Source: Astragalus membranaceus
Taxonomy: Eukaryota > Streptophyta > Magnoliopsida > Fabales > Fabaceae
NCBI GenBank assembly: GCA_039519185.1
Contig: CM076846.1
Coordinates: 134,203,027 to 134,267,026, forward strand
Length of the DNA: 64,000 nt
Direction: 5' to 3'
Part shown: piece by piece, positions 44,953-56,445 of the stretch
How positions within the stretch are numbered: the stretch's first letter is position 1
Layout: the number at the start of each line of letters is the position of its first letter
Translations under genes and position numbers: made by a program
The notes under the pieces: model-generated
The model's input: the letters and a program-made list of their open reading frames with translations, nothing else
Database searches by the model: none
Told to the model about the DNA's origin: nothing

Positions 44953-47125
44953 TGTCATACCCCAATTTTGTCCGGCTTAGGTCAAAACCCTAATTTTCCA
45001 CACAAAAAATATACAATAAATTTTGCATTGCATTTTGGGTCCTAGAAACCATTCCAAAGTTTTTGAAATCATTTTTAGGGTTAGAATGCACTTTTTGGGA
45101 AATTAGGGTCAAAAAGGGCATTTTGGTCATTTCTCACAAAAGGGTCTATAAAAATATTTTCATGCATGAGATCAAAATTAGGGTTTTTGAAAATATGTTG
45201 TGCATGCATGGCAAGCTTTGGAAAATATTTTATGCATGCATGGCAAAAACCTAAAAACAATTTTGTGGAAAGCAAGAATCAATTTCTATCATATACCAAA
45301 GGCCAAGAATCGATTTATAGTATATTCTAAAGGCCATGAAATCGATTTTCAAGCAATCCTAAAGGCCAAGAATCGATTTCTCAATCATAAGTTTAAAGCT
45401 TGAAATCGATTTCTACATATACTCAAGGCAAAGCTAAAATCGATTTCCTTCTTTTTACATAGGCCTTGAAATCGATTGTCAAGCCATCCCATAGGCCATG
45501 AATCGATTCCTAATTGTTTTAACTAAGTGAAGAATCGATTTTCACCTATGATAGATGTCCTGAAAATCGATTCCTACTTGTTTTCAAAGAGCAAAGAATC
45601 GATTCCCATGTTTTCCAAAGAGTAAAGAATCGATTCCTCACTATTTCAACTATCCAAAGAATCGACTCTTGAGACTTCTAAAATGATAAGAATCGATTCG
45701 TCTATATTTTAACTACAATCAACAATCGATTCTTTCATTTCATTAAAATGTTTTTTCAGATCTACGCTTTCCTAAAGCCTATAAATAGGCAGCCTCAAGT
45801 CACTCTTGAGGGACACACATTTTCACAGACATTTTCACGAGATCAGAGAAAAAACCCATTTTTCTCGAAATCTCTCACATTTTAGAAAAAACTCTTCTAC
45901 GCTTTATTTTTTCGCTCTATTCGTTTCGTTGGTCCGTCTGAGCTGATCTTCTGCAAGAGTTAGTTGGAATTGCGTTCTTCAAGTCGTAGTATCTGCCTTC
46001 ATCAGAGGTATTTCTGTTCTTATATTTGTTAATATTTAATCATTGTGATCCATGCCAAAATTGCCCTATGTGATTTAATTTAGCTATAGTGTCATTGTTG
46101 ATGATGAACCACATGATTCCCGCTTATGCCTAGTGCATCATTTTCTAAGTGGTGAAGATGGTCTCAGATGATTCAACCTCCCCTTTCAAACCCTTTCAAA
46201 AACATTTTTTCATTAGAACTATCGCTTTGATTCCCATTTGGGATACGTAGGAGCGAGTCACGTTCTCGTCAAGCGCAACAAATAAAAATCCTTTTCGCAA
46301 CCATAAACAAATCATTTTCATGAAACAAATAAAAAGAATCATTTTCAAACCCATTGTTGCTAGTAGCTCATCAGAGCCTTTGTTCGTTTAGCTATTAGTG
46401 GCAATGTCCTTTTCTCATAAGAATAATAAACGATGATCCATCATAACCTTTGTTAGTTTGATCATCATGCAATCAATCATTTTCAAAGACCATTTTCAAA
46501 AGAGCAAATAAAAACGGGTTGCTACTAATAGTCAATCGGAACCTTTGTTCGTCTGACTAGTGGTATTAACCCTCATTTTCTAGAGTATTTAGCGGTGATT
46601 ACCCATAACCTTGGTTAGTTTAATCATTCACTAAATGCTCGCCCTATTTCGAAAACTCACTAAAAAGATAAAAAAACAAAAACTTTTCAAAAAGACAAAG
46701 AAGAACTATGTAGCTTTGAGTTCTCCATCGCACCGGGAGATACGTAGGAGCGGGCCTTGTCCCGTCAAGCATTTTTTCTAAAAAAAAAACCATTTTCCCC
46801 CTTTTTCATAATAAATAAAGATTTTCATTAAGATTTTTTTTCAATAATAAGTAGAGAGGCAAAATTAAGTATTTTCAAGTCAACACACTAAAACCACACA
46901 TTTAATTAAAGGTTCCCTCTCAGTAGAGAGGACGTGTGGGGTGCTAACACCTTCCCTGCGCGTAACCGACCCCCGAACCCTATTCTCTAGTTTCGCAAGA
47001 CCAATCGCTTTCCAAAAAAGGTTTTCCTAATATTTTCCTTAATAAATATTGGTGGCGGCTTCATTGTCTGAGGAAAAGTTGTGAACGAGGAAGGTTCTCC
47101 CTCGGGGACTTTTTCGGGCGCAACA
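44953..47125 (+). mobile_element. Solo LTR, Tat/Ogre-like, inserted in the nested LTR (target duplication ATATG)
   Basis: ATATG (44948-44952), TGTCATACCCCAATTTTG ... TTCGGGCGCAACA, ATATG (47126-47130). An unrelated family to the neighbours. The TATA box TATAAATA is at 45780. U3 carries about 15 AATCGATT motifs (45276-45735). U5 ends with the GGTGGCGGC...CGACA-like region typical of Ogre/Tat LTRs; that clade assignment is from general resemblance. Confidence 0.85.
45276..45735 (+). repeat. AATCGATT motif array upstream of TATA box
   Basis: About 15 AATCGATT (or one-base variants) at roughly 25-35-bp intervals, alternating with diverged spacers such as AAAGGCCAAG. It stops 40 bp before the TATA box. 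Confidence 0.85.
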
Positions 47126-47496
47126 ATATGTTGTTGTTTTACAGAGAAACAGGGAAAGAAAGGACCACAGAGTCACGAGTAGGTGGAGCTCGGATGGTTG
47201 CTGATGACTTAGCTTTATGCTTAAGTTTATATTTCCTTTGTTGTCTATGTACTGCAACACTATGTATTTAGTGTTATATCCTTCTTCCGCTTTTTTGTAT
47301 GATACTGAATACTATAGTTGTTGATGGTTTATGGTCCGATAACCGTATCGTCTTGTTTGTAAATAAGACTGTTTGGTTTATATTCAGCGAAAATTTATAG
47401 TGATATTCAGTGTCTAAGCAGGAAATATATCTCTGATGTTATAGGGATGGTACACTTGGGTATTTTTACTAAATAAAAATACCGGGGTGTTACAGT

Positions 47497-47508
47497 TGGT
47501 ATCAGAGC
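47497..47508 (+). promoter_or_regulatory. Primer binding site of nested gypsy element
   Basis: TGGTATCAGAGC two bases after the LTR end at 47494. Confidence 0.92.
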
Positions 47509-47639
47509 AGTTCGACCTAGTCGGACTTAGCTTAGGGTTGAGTCGATTCCTTGTTAGTCCTTGTGGTAATTATACTTGTGATGCTAAGAGACATTGAGCC
47601 TGATCAACTTAATACTTAGTGCATCATAAGCGGAATTAT

Positions 47640-48452
47640 ACCAGGATGATCAAGACGTAGTCCTCGACCAAGACCGGAATCTCCAACCGGTGCATCCTCG
47701 GGAAAGGTGACATGACGGTGGAAGGATACGCCGCTAAGTTTGGAAAGTTGTTTCAGTTTTACCAAGTGGTAAAGTAAGCTCCAGATGACGAATGGAGAAT
47801 GCAGATGTATAAGAAGGGCCTTAGTGCTTTTATGACTTAGGGTCTCAGTTCTTATACTATTACCAATTATGTTGCCTTGGTACAATCAGTCTATGTCGTC
47901 GAGGATGATCTCATAGGAAATATGGGAAAAGAAGGAAGGTAGTTGAATTATCAACTGCGAATGCAAAGTCCTAAGATAATTTCATCAAAGGAAAAGCAGG
48001 TGCAATTCTTCGATTCTTCAAAGGTCAGAAGATGTTCTAACTGTGGAAAGCATCACAATGGTGATTGTAAGCAAAGATCTAATCGGTGCTATTATTGTAA
48101 TGAAGAAGGTCACTATGGTAGAGAGTGCCCTGCAAGGAAAAGTTCCAAGGAGTCACAAGCAGCTCCAAGGCAAGGACGAGTCAACACTTTGGATGCTCAG
48201 ACAGTTACAACTGCTGACAGGTTACTGAGGGGTATGGGACCCCCTTTCAATAACTCCGTCAGTATATTATACGATTCGGGTGCAACCCATTGTTTTATAG
48301 CACAAGCATGTGTAGATCGGTTGGGATTAGCATTGTCTCCGCCATCCGAGCCGATAACTATCTTAACTGCGGATAAGAGTCGTGTCCAGACCCAATCTTT
48401 GTGTCAGAATTGTCTACTTGTCATAGGAGACAGAAATTTCGTCGAAGGTTAA
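47640..48452 (+). pseudogene. gypsy gag and protease remnant of nested element
   Basis: 47680-47940 has degenerate gag phrases (GDMTVEGYAAKF, FYQVV) in shifting frames. 47943-48452 is open and encodes CSNCGKHHNGDC, the intact knuckle CYYCNEEGHYGREC, the linker GRVNTLDAQTV, and the protease start ILYDSGATHCFI with active-site Asp, ending soon after CLLVIGDRNF. It corresponds to residues about 215-345 of the better gag-protease at 52211-53443. Downstream pol is deleted. Confidence 0.85.
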
Positions 48453-49527
48453 CAATCAGAGAGTATTATGTGATTCCGTTTGACAAGTCAAACGTGAATA
48501 CGAATATGAAAGTGAGGTGACTGTTGACTGTTTTTCACATTGCGAATAACCACCAAAGGATTAATTGATGGATCTGCTTGCAAGTGACTGAAATTTCCGA
48601 AATGAAGCTTGGCGTGTGGTATGGCAGTTTTGAAAAAAAAATCATTTTGTGAAAACTCGCATGCTAAAGTTAATTTTGGGAAAGAATCAAGAGGCTAATA
48701 AAATCTGATGGAGGAAAATCATAGGAGGCGTACTTATGTTGAGGGGAAACTCAACGCTATTGGCTAATTCGGAAAGGAATTGGGTGCGTCGTAGATAAAT
48801 ATATTGTGAGGAAAGTTACAATAAAGAAAGAAGGGTTCTGAGTTCTGTTTGATAGTCGTTTTGAGAACAACTGAAGTGATTATCATTACTTTCGAAATTA
48901 ATTGATGTTCCCACAATTTATTTTTACGTTTAAGGTCAAAGTTTTTGGTAAAACCCAAATCTCATCTTTTTGAAAAAGTTTTACTTCGAAAACTTGGAAG
49001 CGAGTCAAGGAATTTCACAGTGACTTTCCGTCACATTTTTCAATGTGTACGGGAACTTTTATGGATTTTTAGAAAATTTGCGGAGAACGTGCTTACACCC
49101 TTCGAGGAAATCACGTTTGTTTTTACCTCTACCGAGGAGTACCAGTTGTGGATCTCATTTTCAACATATATTTCTATCAAGCGTCTTGTATTAGACCCTT
49201 TGATTTAGATTAATCAAAGTTGGGGCGCAAGCGAGGATAATTGGAATGAAGCTTCAGAAGTGTTTTCAAATGCGGTGCCGAGCTTATGTAGGGGAGAGAG
49301 GAGTTTCTCGTGTTGATTCGTAACAAGAGAGCCGGACTATAATCTTAGAAGAGTTCTAAGGTGGTAGTCGAACATACTTAATGATTGACGGGCCAACTTG
49401 GGAAGATTTTCTACACTCATTTCGTTAATTCAAGATTGTGTTCCAGCAACTTAAGACCTTTCTGAGAATGTCGATTCTCGGTTAGTCGGATGAAAGACTT
49501 AACGAAATTTTGAGGACAAAATTCTTT
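48453..49527 (+). other. Decayed interior of the nested gypsy element
   Basis: No open frame beyond about 85 codons and no pol motif. It matches, in reverse, the decayed 5330-6430 stretch of the first gypsy element, so both copies share the same non-coding 3' interior. Confidence 0.6.
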
Positions 49528-49541
49528 CAAGTTGGGGAGAA
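49528..49541 (+). promoter_or_regulatory. Polypurine tract of nested element
   Basis: AAGTTGGGGAGAA directly before the 3' LTR start at 49542. Confidence 0.85.
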
Positions 49542-50370
49542 TGTAACATCCTCAAAATAATTAGTAGAATTATTTGGGTGATAACCCAATTAAATTAATT
49601 TAGTACTTAACTAGTAAATTTATTGAGTGCTAAACTTAATTATTGGTTGTCATCGGATCGTTAACCGGATAATACGGGTCAAGGACGATTTAGAATCGAA
49701 ATAAGAGATTAAGATCAATATGGTAATTTGACCACGTTACCACTTATATATTAATTAAATATATATGTATGCGTGTGTGTGTGTGTGAGAGAGAAAGAAT
49801 AAAAGAAAGAAAAGAAAAGAAAGAGAAGCGAGAGAAACAGAGAAGAGAAAAGAGAGAAAGGAAAAAGAAGAAAAGAATGGGTGAAGCAGAAGAAGAGGAA
49901 GAAGGAAGTCCAAAGGCTCATCAAAACGACTTCCTTCCAACACGAAAAACGTTCAGCGTTACTTCCTCTTCGATTTGGTACCAAAATCATCATCATCAAC
50001 TCACTCTACACCAATTCACCATTTTCGATTTGAAGAGAAAAATGTAGGTTTTAGTGATTCAAGCTCAAAAGAAAGCTTCGGATGGCGTTAGGAGCGAGCT
50101 CAAGGTGGATTACGCGAATATTGAAGTCCGATTTGGGGTTTTTGAAGAATCAAGAGGTTAGGGTTCAAATTGGGGTTATGTGTGAATAGCGACTTGGAGG
50201 TAGAAGATGATGAATAGTACTTTATAGAGGCCTCGTGATTGAGCGGAAAGACTGGAAGCGGATTCAGGCGTCGTCGGAGCGTGGAAGTTTATGCAGGGAT
50301 TGTTCGTGTGGTTATGTGGAGATTTTGAAGTCTCGGTGATTTCGGCCCGGTATCGACTCTCGCTTCAAGG

Positions 50371-51844
50371 GTGAGTTTTACTCACGCTTAGGATGTTTTG
50401 TGTTTCGATAATTTTTACGTTTATTGATTTCGAGGGATTTTGAGATAAAAACCGTTATTGGAAAATATGTCGCGTTTGATACAATTCGTTTACAATGAGT
50501 TTTTGATTGATTTGATTGATTGTGTGACTTTGTTTGGGACTGTTTTTATGGTTGTCAAATCTGTTTTCGGTCGGAACGAGAATCGTTCGAGAACTTTTGG
50601 GTCAAAAACCGTTATTTCGGAATATGTCGTATTTTGGTAAAATTCGTTTAGATTGAGTTTTGATTGGATTGATTGATTGTGTGGTTTGTATTGGGTCTAT
50701 TGTATTGATTGTCAAATCTGTTTTCGATCGGAAGGAGAATCGGAATTGAGCGGAATAGCGGTTTTCACGCGAAACCGCCACAAAAGTTCACTTACAGCAG
50801 GTAAAAGCGCCCCAAGGGCTCGGCCATGCGCCCAAGCGCACGAGAGACTGAACCAAAACTGTCCAAAGCGCGCCATGCGCCCAAGCGCACGAGAGACAGA
50901 ACCAAAACTGTCCAAAGCGCCCCAAGCGCACGACCCGTGCGTCCAAGCGCACAGTGCAAATTTTCAGCAACTATTCACTGATTTTATTTTCGCGATAACT
51001 TTTGATCCGGGAACCCGATTGAAGTGTTCTCAGGGGCGTTTGAAAGCTTATTCAAAGACCCATCTATTTATATAAATTAAATGGGATAATCGACTGTTTT
51101 TGAAGTTATAAACTATTTCAAAAAACCGAACAATAGTACACGAGTGCGGATATGTTTTATTGATAATAAAACGAATTATAAGTTCTATGTGGGATTGTAA
51201 CACTGACGCGGATGGTTATTATTTATTCGTCTAAACCAGTCAATGATTCACGATATATAAATTATATCGATTAAAGGAGTCGGCCCAATTTGGGTGGTTC
51301 ATATGAAAGTAAATATATATATTATATCGAGTTTGGGTGACGACCCATGGTTCTAACATACTAGGCGGGGTAGTCATGCACCCTTACCCTAGGCTCCATG
51401 CCATTAGGGAAAGTACTATTGGTAAGGGGGTTCGCCGGGAGTAGCGTTCACGCAGTCGGTGTTATGTTGAAAGTTATTCGTTACGTTCACCGGGAGTAGC
51501 ATTCGTGCAGTCGGTGGTACGTAAAAAGGTCTTATAACGCGGTTCACCGGGAGTAGCATTCGCGCAGTCGGTGTTGCAATAAAAGTTAAACGATACGGGT
51601 CACCGGGAGTAGCGTTCGCGCAGTCGGTGTCGTATCAAAGGTCATGTGACACGAGTCATCGGGAGTAGTGTTCGCGCAGTCGGTGTCGTACTGAGTTATA
51701 GCAGGTTCGTCGGGAGTAGCGTTCGCGCAGTCGGTGCCGTGTTGAGTTAAACAGGTTTCAAAAATTAAACCGAGAGTGTTAGTAGGGGTCTCGGTAGAAC
51801 TTACTGAGATTGTATCTCATTGTTTATATGTTGTTGTTTTACAG
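50371..51844 (+). other. Candidate LTR-internal intron
   Basis: TTCAAGG followed by GTGAGTTTTACTCACGC; GTTGTTTTACAG before AGAAACAGGG. Encloses the GC-rich block and the hairpins. Inferred. Confidence 0.4.
51433..51745 (+). repeat. Hairpin array, six units, in 3' LTR
   Basis: Same centre as the array at 44556-44858; one unit has CATCG opposite CGGTG (G-T pair). Confidence 0.8.
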
Positions 51845-52200
51845 AGAAACAGGGAAAGAAAGGACCACAGAGGCACGAGTAGGTGGAGCTCGGATGGTTG
51901 CTGATGACTTAGCTTTATGCTTAAGTTTATATTTCCTTTGTTGTCTATGTAGTGCAACACTATGTATTTAGTGTTATATCCTTCTTCCGCTTTTTTGTAT
52001 GATACTGAATACTATAGCTGCTGATGGTTTATGGTCCGAGAACCGTATCGTCTTGTTTGTATATAAGACTGTTTGGTTTATATTCAGCGAAAATTTATAG
52101 TGATATTCAGTGTCTAAGCAGGAAATATATCTCTGATGTTATAGGGATGGTACACTTGGGTATTTTTACTAAATAAAAATACCGGGGTATTACATATCTA

Positions 52201-53443
52201 CTCTGAATTCTTGAAGATGAAACCCTCCGAGTTCAGAGGAGGACCTGATGTCATGGAAGCCCAGCACTGGCTGGATGATATTGAAAAGATTTTTCTGACA
52301 ATGCAAGTTACTGATGAGGATAAGCTGAGGTTGTCATCCCATATGCTAAAGGGAGAAGCCAACAACTGGTGGACTAATGCTAAGGCCATGATGGCAACTA
52401 TGGGAACTCCCCAGACTTGGGAGAGTTTCAGGCAAACATTTCTGGAGCAATTCTTTCCAACTGCTATGAAATTTGATAAGGAGAATGAATTCTTAGCTCT
52501 CACACAAGGAAGTTTAACCGTGGGCCAATACACGACCAAATTTGAAGAACTGTACCAATTCTTCGCTTTGGCTGGGTATGCTCCCAAAGACAGATGGAAG
52601 ACTAACAAGTACAAGTATGGGCTGAGAGAGGATATTGCACAGAGTCTAAGTTCTTTTGCGTATACCAACTACGCAGCCATGGTACAGCAGGCTCATATTG
52701 CTGAGAGTGACTTGAAGAGACTGTATGCAAGCCGAAAGGCGTTCAGTCAGAATAGGAAGAATGTTGGATCATCTAGTGCTCAGATGGGTCCCAGGCACAA
52801 CCCAAACAAAGGGAAGCAAGTACAAACATCTAATTCCCCAAGATTCAGTATTTGGTCCAACTGCGGAAGGTATCACCAGGGCAAGTGTCAACTTGGGTCA
52901 AATCACTGCTATTATTGTAAGAAAGAAGGTCATTATGCTCATGAATGCCCAGCAAGGAAGAGGAACCAGGAGGATAGCCCTACTACTACAACTCATGGGA
53001 GAGTCTACACTTTGGACGCTCAGAATGTCACACCGCCAGATACTCTGCTAAGGGGTATGGGATCTCTTTTCTATAACTCTGTTAGTATCTTATATGATTC
53101 AGGTGCGACTAATTGTTTTATATCCCAAGTTTGTGTCGATCGGTTGGGATTGGCCTTAACTTCATTGCCTCAACCAATCTCCATTAAAACTGCTGCCGAG
53201 GGTAGTATTCAGACCCAAGCTTTGTGTGAAAACTGTCTTCTATCCATCGAAGACAGAAATTTTGTGGTGGACTTTATTTGTTTACCTATGAAGGGTATGG
53301 ACATTGTCCTAGGTATGAGTTGGATGTCTGCCAACCATGTGACTATTGATTGCTTCAATCGGACTATCGGTTTCGCCTCCGAATTAGTGGAGCTACAACC
53401 GACCAATTCCAAAACGGTTGTCTCATTCACTTCTACAAGTTAG
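52201..53443 (+). pseudogene. Chromovirus gag-protease, main part
   Basis: About 410 codons open from 52211. The retrotransposon gag domain spans residues 1-160 (WLDDIEKIF, LKGEANNWW, ESFRQTFLEQFFP), a basic linker, CGRYHQGKC then a CCHC knuckle CYYCKKEGHYAHEC (about 235-250), and an aspartic protease with LYDSGATNCFI (Asp active site; the usual His after Thr is Asn) and LGMSWMSANHVTIDC (flap/end). Gag packages RNA and the protease matures the polyprotein. The frame ends at TAG 53441-53443, but coding continues in the same frame into pol from 53444. Its first 57 codons are at 40331-40500, across the nested element. Confidence 0.9.
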
Positions 53444-54457
53444 TGTCTATTCCAAGGCGCGGAAGCTTATGTCATGATGTTGTCTACATCGACTGAGACA
53501 GGTTTAGATTTATCTTTTGTGCAAATTGTTAATGAATTCCTAGATGTATTTCTAGATGAAGTTTCTTCTTTACCTTCGGATCGTGAGGTAGAGTTATGTA
53601 TAGAATTGGTTCCGGGAACAGGACCAATTTCTATCGCTCCATATAGAATGTCTCCTTTAGAGCTTAAAGAATTGAAGACCCAACTTGAAGAGTTGATTTC
53701 AAAACAATTTATTCGACCTAGTGCTTCACCATGGGGTGCTCCTGTATTACTTGTCAAGAAGAAGGATGGGAGCATGAGATTGTGCATTGATTACCGTCAG
53801 TTGAACAAGATGACTATCAAGAATAAGTACCCTTTTCCAAGAATTGATGATTTGCTAGACCAACTGCGAGGAGCTTCAGTGTTTTCCAAGATTGATCTGA
53901 GGTCGGGCTATCATCAAATCAAAGTTAGAGCCTTGGATATTTCGAAGACCGCTTTCCGTACTAGATATGGACATTACGAGTTTGTAGTGATGCCCTCCGG
54001 TCCAACCAACGCTCCAGTTGTATTCATGGATTACATGAATCGAATTTTCAATCCTTATCTGGACCAATTTGTCGTGGTGTTTATTGATGATATCTTGGTG
54101 TATTCTAAGGCTATTGATGAGCATGTGCAACATCTCCGAATTGTTCTGAACGTACTCCGAGAGAAGAAGTTGTATGCCAAGCCATCTAAGTGTGATTTCT
54201 GGATGACTGAAGTGAAATTTCTGGGCCATGTGTAATATCTCAATTCGGTGTTGCAGTGGACCCCAGTAAGATTGAAGCTGTGGTAGACTGGGAACAGCCA
54301 ACTACAGTCACTGAAGTGAGAAGTTTCTTGGGATTAGCTGGGTATTATCGGAGATTCATTCAAGGATTTTCTCAGCTGGTTCTTCCACTCACTCGGTTTA
54401 ACTCGCAAGGGTCAACCGTTTGTATGGGACTCTGACTGTGATGAATGTTTTTCAGAA
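53444..54457 (+). pseudogene. Chromovirus reverse transcriptase, with frameshifts
   Basis: In frame with gag-protease after the stop. RT motifs: SASPWGAPVLLVKKKDG, RLCIDYRQLNK, IDLRSGYHQI, MPSGPTNAPVVF (usual form has Phe-Gly-Leu), and the catalytic FIDDILVYS (Phe in place of the usual Tyr/Val). At about 54233 two extra bases bring a TAA; the connection region EVRSFLGLAGYYRRFI follows in another frame, and one extra base near 54398 shifts again. Most RT residues are intact, so inactivation looks recent compared with the first gypsy element. Confidence 0.9.
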
Positions 54458-55297
54458 TTGAAGAACCGTTTGACTTCGGCACCCGTTCTAATTCTTCCAG
54501 ATCCGTCTATGGGATTCCAGATTTACTGTGACGCCTCTGGTAAGGGTTTAGGATGTGTCCTTATGCAGAATCAACAAGTAGTTGCTTATGCCTCTAGACT
54601 GTTGAAGCCTCATGAAGAGAATTACCCGACTCATGACTTAGAGTTGGCGGCGATTGTGTTTGCCCTAAAGATTTGGAGACATTACTTGTATGGGTCTCGT
54701 TTCGAAGTCTTTAGTGATCACAAGAGCCTTAAGTACTTGTTTGATCAAAAGGAGCTGAACAACAGACAGAGAAGATGGGTAGAGTTTCTGAAAGACTATG
54801 ACTTCGAATTGAAGTACCATCCAGGGAAGGCTAATGTTGTAGCCGATGCTTTGAGTAGGAAGTCTATCCACACGGTGGAATTGATGATTCATGAGATGGC
54901 ATTGTTGGAATCATTAAGAGATCTTAACTTGAAAGTAAAGCCAAGAAGAAACAGATTGGTGTTGAGTCTTATTCAGATTTCGAGCCCCTTGAGAAATCTA
55001 ACTCGCTCAGCCCAAGAGATTGATCTAGAGCTGCAAACGCAAAAGAGGCTGCCAAATTACACTGAAGATAGTGATGGTGTGATTTGCTTTGATGGTAGAA
55101 TCTGTGTGCCAAATGATGAAGATATCAAGAAGCAGGTTTTAGAAGAGGCTCACAAGAGTCAGTTCTCAATACATCCTGGTTCTACTAAGATGTATAGAGA
55201 TCTTAAGCAGTTGTATTGGTGGCCGAGAATGAAAGTAGAGATTGCAGAATTCGTGTCTCGATGCTTAACTTGTCAAAGGGTTAAGATAGAACACTAG
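54458..55297 (+). pseudogene. Chromovirus RNase H and integrase zinc-binding region
   Basis: Open for 279 codons. RNase H begins with CDASGKGLGCVLMQ and includes LELAAIVFALKIWRHYL, SDHKSLKYLF and ADALSRK. The integrase H2C2 zinc finger follows (H...H in AHKSQFSIHPG, then CLTCQRVK). It ends at TAG 55295, where relatives have Gln; two more stops in the same frame follow at 55310 and 55334. Confidence 0.9.
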
Positions 55298-56163
55298 AAG
55301 CCTGCCGGTTAGTTACAACCCTTGAATGTGCCATAATGGAAATGGGAAAGCATTTCTGTGGACTTTGTCATGGGACTACCACGGTCCCAAGCCGGAAATG
55401 ATTCTATTTGGGTGGTGGTCGATCGCTTGACCAAGTCTGCTCATTTTATTCCGGTATGTTCGAATCACAAGGTTGCTAAGTTAGCAGAAGAGTATCTCAA
55501 GAATATTGTAAAGCTGCATGGAATTCTTACGAGTATCATCTGTGATCGTAATCCCAAGTTTACATCACGATTCTGGAGAGCATTGAATATGGCGTTGGGA
55601 ACAATAGTATGTGCTAGTACCGCTTATCATCTGTAGACGGACGGACAAACTGAAAGGAGAATTCAGACTTTGGAAGATATGCTAAGAGCGTGTGTACTTG
55701 ACAGTGGAGGCCGATAGGAGGATCATCTTCCATTGGTGGAGTTTTCCTACAACAACAGTTACCATTCTAGTATCGGAATGGCTCCATATGAAGCATTATA
55801 TGGAATGAAGTGTAGAACACCATTGTGTTGGTGGGATGTCGGTGAGCAAAGATTGTTGGGTCCTGATTTAGTCCGTGAGACTACTGAGAAGATCCGTCAG
55901 ATTAGAGAAATGATGAAGACCGCTCAGAGTCAGCAAAAGAGTTACGCCGACAAAAGAAGAAGGCGATTGGATTTTAAAGAAGGAGATTATGTGTTTCTGA
56001 GACTTTCTCCAACTATTGGTACCGGTATAGCATTGCGAGCGAAGAAGCTCAGTCCTCGGTATGTTGGACCTTTCCAAATTATCGAGCGAGTTGGGCCAGT
56101 AGCATACCGCATTTCCTTACCTCCAGCTTTGTCTAGACTGCATGATGTGTTTCATTATCGCAA
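55298..56163 (+). pseudogene. Chromovirus integrase core and C-terminus
   Basis: Integrase core: DFVMGLPRSQAGNDSIWVVV (first Asp), the IICDRNPKFTSRFW segment (second Asp), TDGQTER (Glu), and HLPLVEFSYNNSYHSSI. The C-terminal GPF/Y-like module reads YVGPFQIIERVGPVAYRISL and LSRLHDVFH. TAG codons at 55634 and 55715 and a missing base near 56152 disrupt the frame; all lie at Gln/Trp positions or a single-base loss. Confidence 0.9.
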
Positions 56164-56395
56164 TTGAGGAAGTACATTCCCGATCCAAGTCAGCCGTTGA
56201 GTTATGAGACGATTGACATCCGACCGGATTTGTCTTATCAGCTTACTCCAATCCGAATCATCGAACGTGGCGAGAAAACGCTCCGAATGAGATCAATTCC
56301 TATTGTCAAGTGCTTTAGGATGGTGCCTCACCTGACGAAGCGACATGGGAAGTAGAGGAAAACATACGGGCGAAATATCCCCATCTTTTCAGTTG
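56164..56395 (+). pseudogene. Chromovirus chromodomain
   Basis: Begins KYIPDPSQPLSYETIDIRPD and includes PIRIIERGEKTLRMRSIP; after a one-base loss the tail shows DGASPDEATWEVEENIRAKY and PHLF, with a TAG (56316-56318) at the Trp of the WDG motif. Chromodomains of Tekay/Del chromoviruses direct integration to particular chromatin. Ends about 50 bp before the PPT. Confidence 0.85.
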
Positions 56396-56430
56396 AGGTA
56401 TGTTATGTTCAATTTTGAGGACAAAACTTA

Positions 56431-56445
56431 GAAAATAGGGGTGAT
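56431..56445 (+). promoter_or_regulatory. Polypurine tract of the chromovirus
   Basis: GAAAATAGGGGTGAT directly before the LTR start at 56446. Confidence 0.75.

Larger units (their letters stand above)
40501..47494 (+). repeat. 5' LTR of the nested gypsy element, split by two solo LTRs
   Basis: LTR pieces 40501-41513, 43895-44952 and 47131-47494 align in order with the 3' LTR 49542-52194. Relative to that copy about 0.2 kb of the GC-rich block is missing at about 44148. Confidence 0.9.
40501..52194 (+). mobile_element. gypsy element nested in chromovirus gag, internally deleted
   Basis: Starts TGTAACATCCTCAAAATAAT and ends CGGGGTATTACA. The target duplication is imperfect (ATCAA at 40496-40500, ATCTA at 52196-52200 with one extra T). 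Layout: 5' LTR 40501-47494 (about 2.4 kb once two solo-LTR insertions are removed), PBS 47497, a 2.0-kb interior with only a gag/protease remnant, PPT and 3' LTR 49542-52194. RT, RNase H and integrase are missing. Same family as the element at 2759-14209. Confidence 0.9.
49542..52194 (+). repeat. 3' LTR of the nested gypsy element (2653 bp)
   Basis: Uninterrupted copy. GTGAGT at 50371, TTTTACAG at 51844, a GC-rich block of GCGCCCCAAGCGCACGA-type units (50806-50955), and a hairpin array 51433-51745. The 3' end is mutated to TATTACA. Confidence 0.92.
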
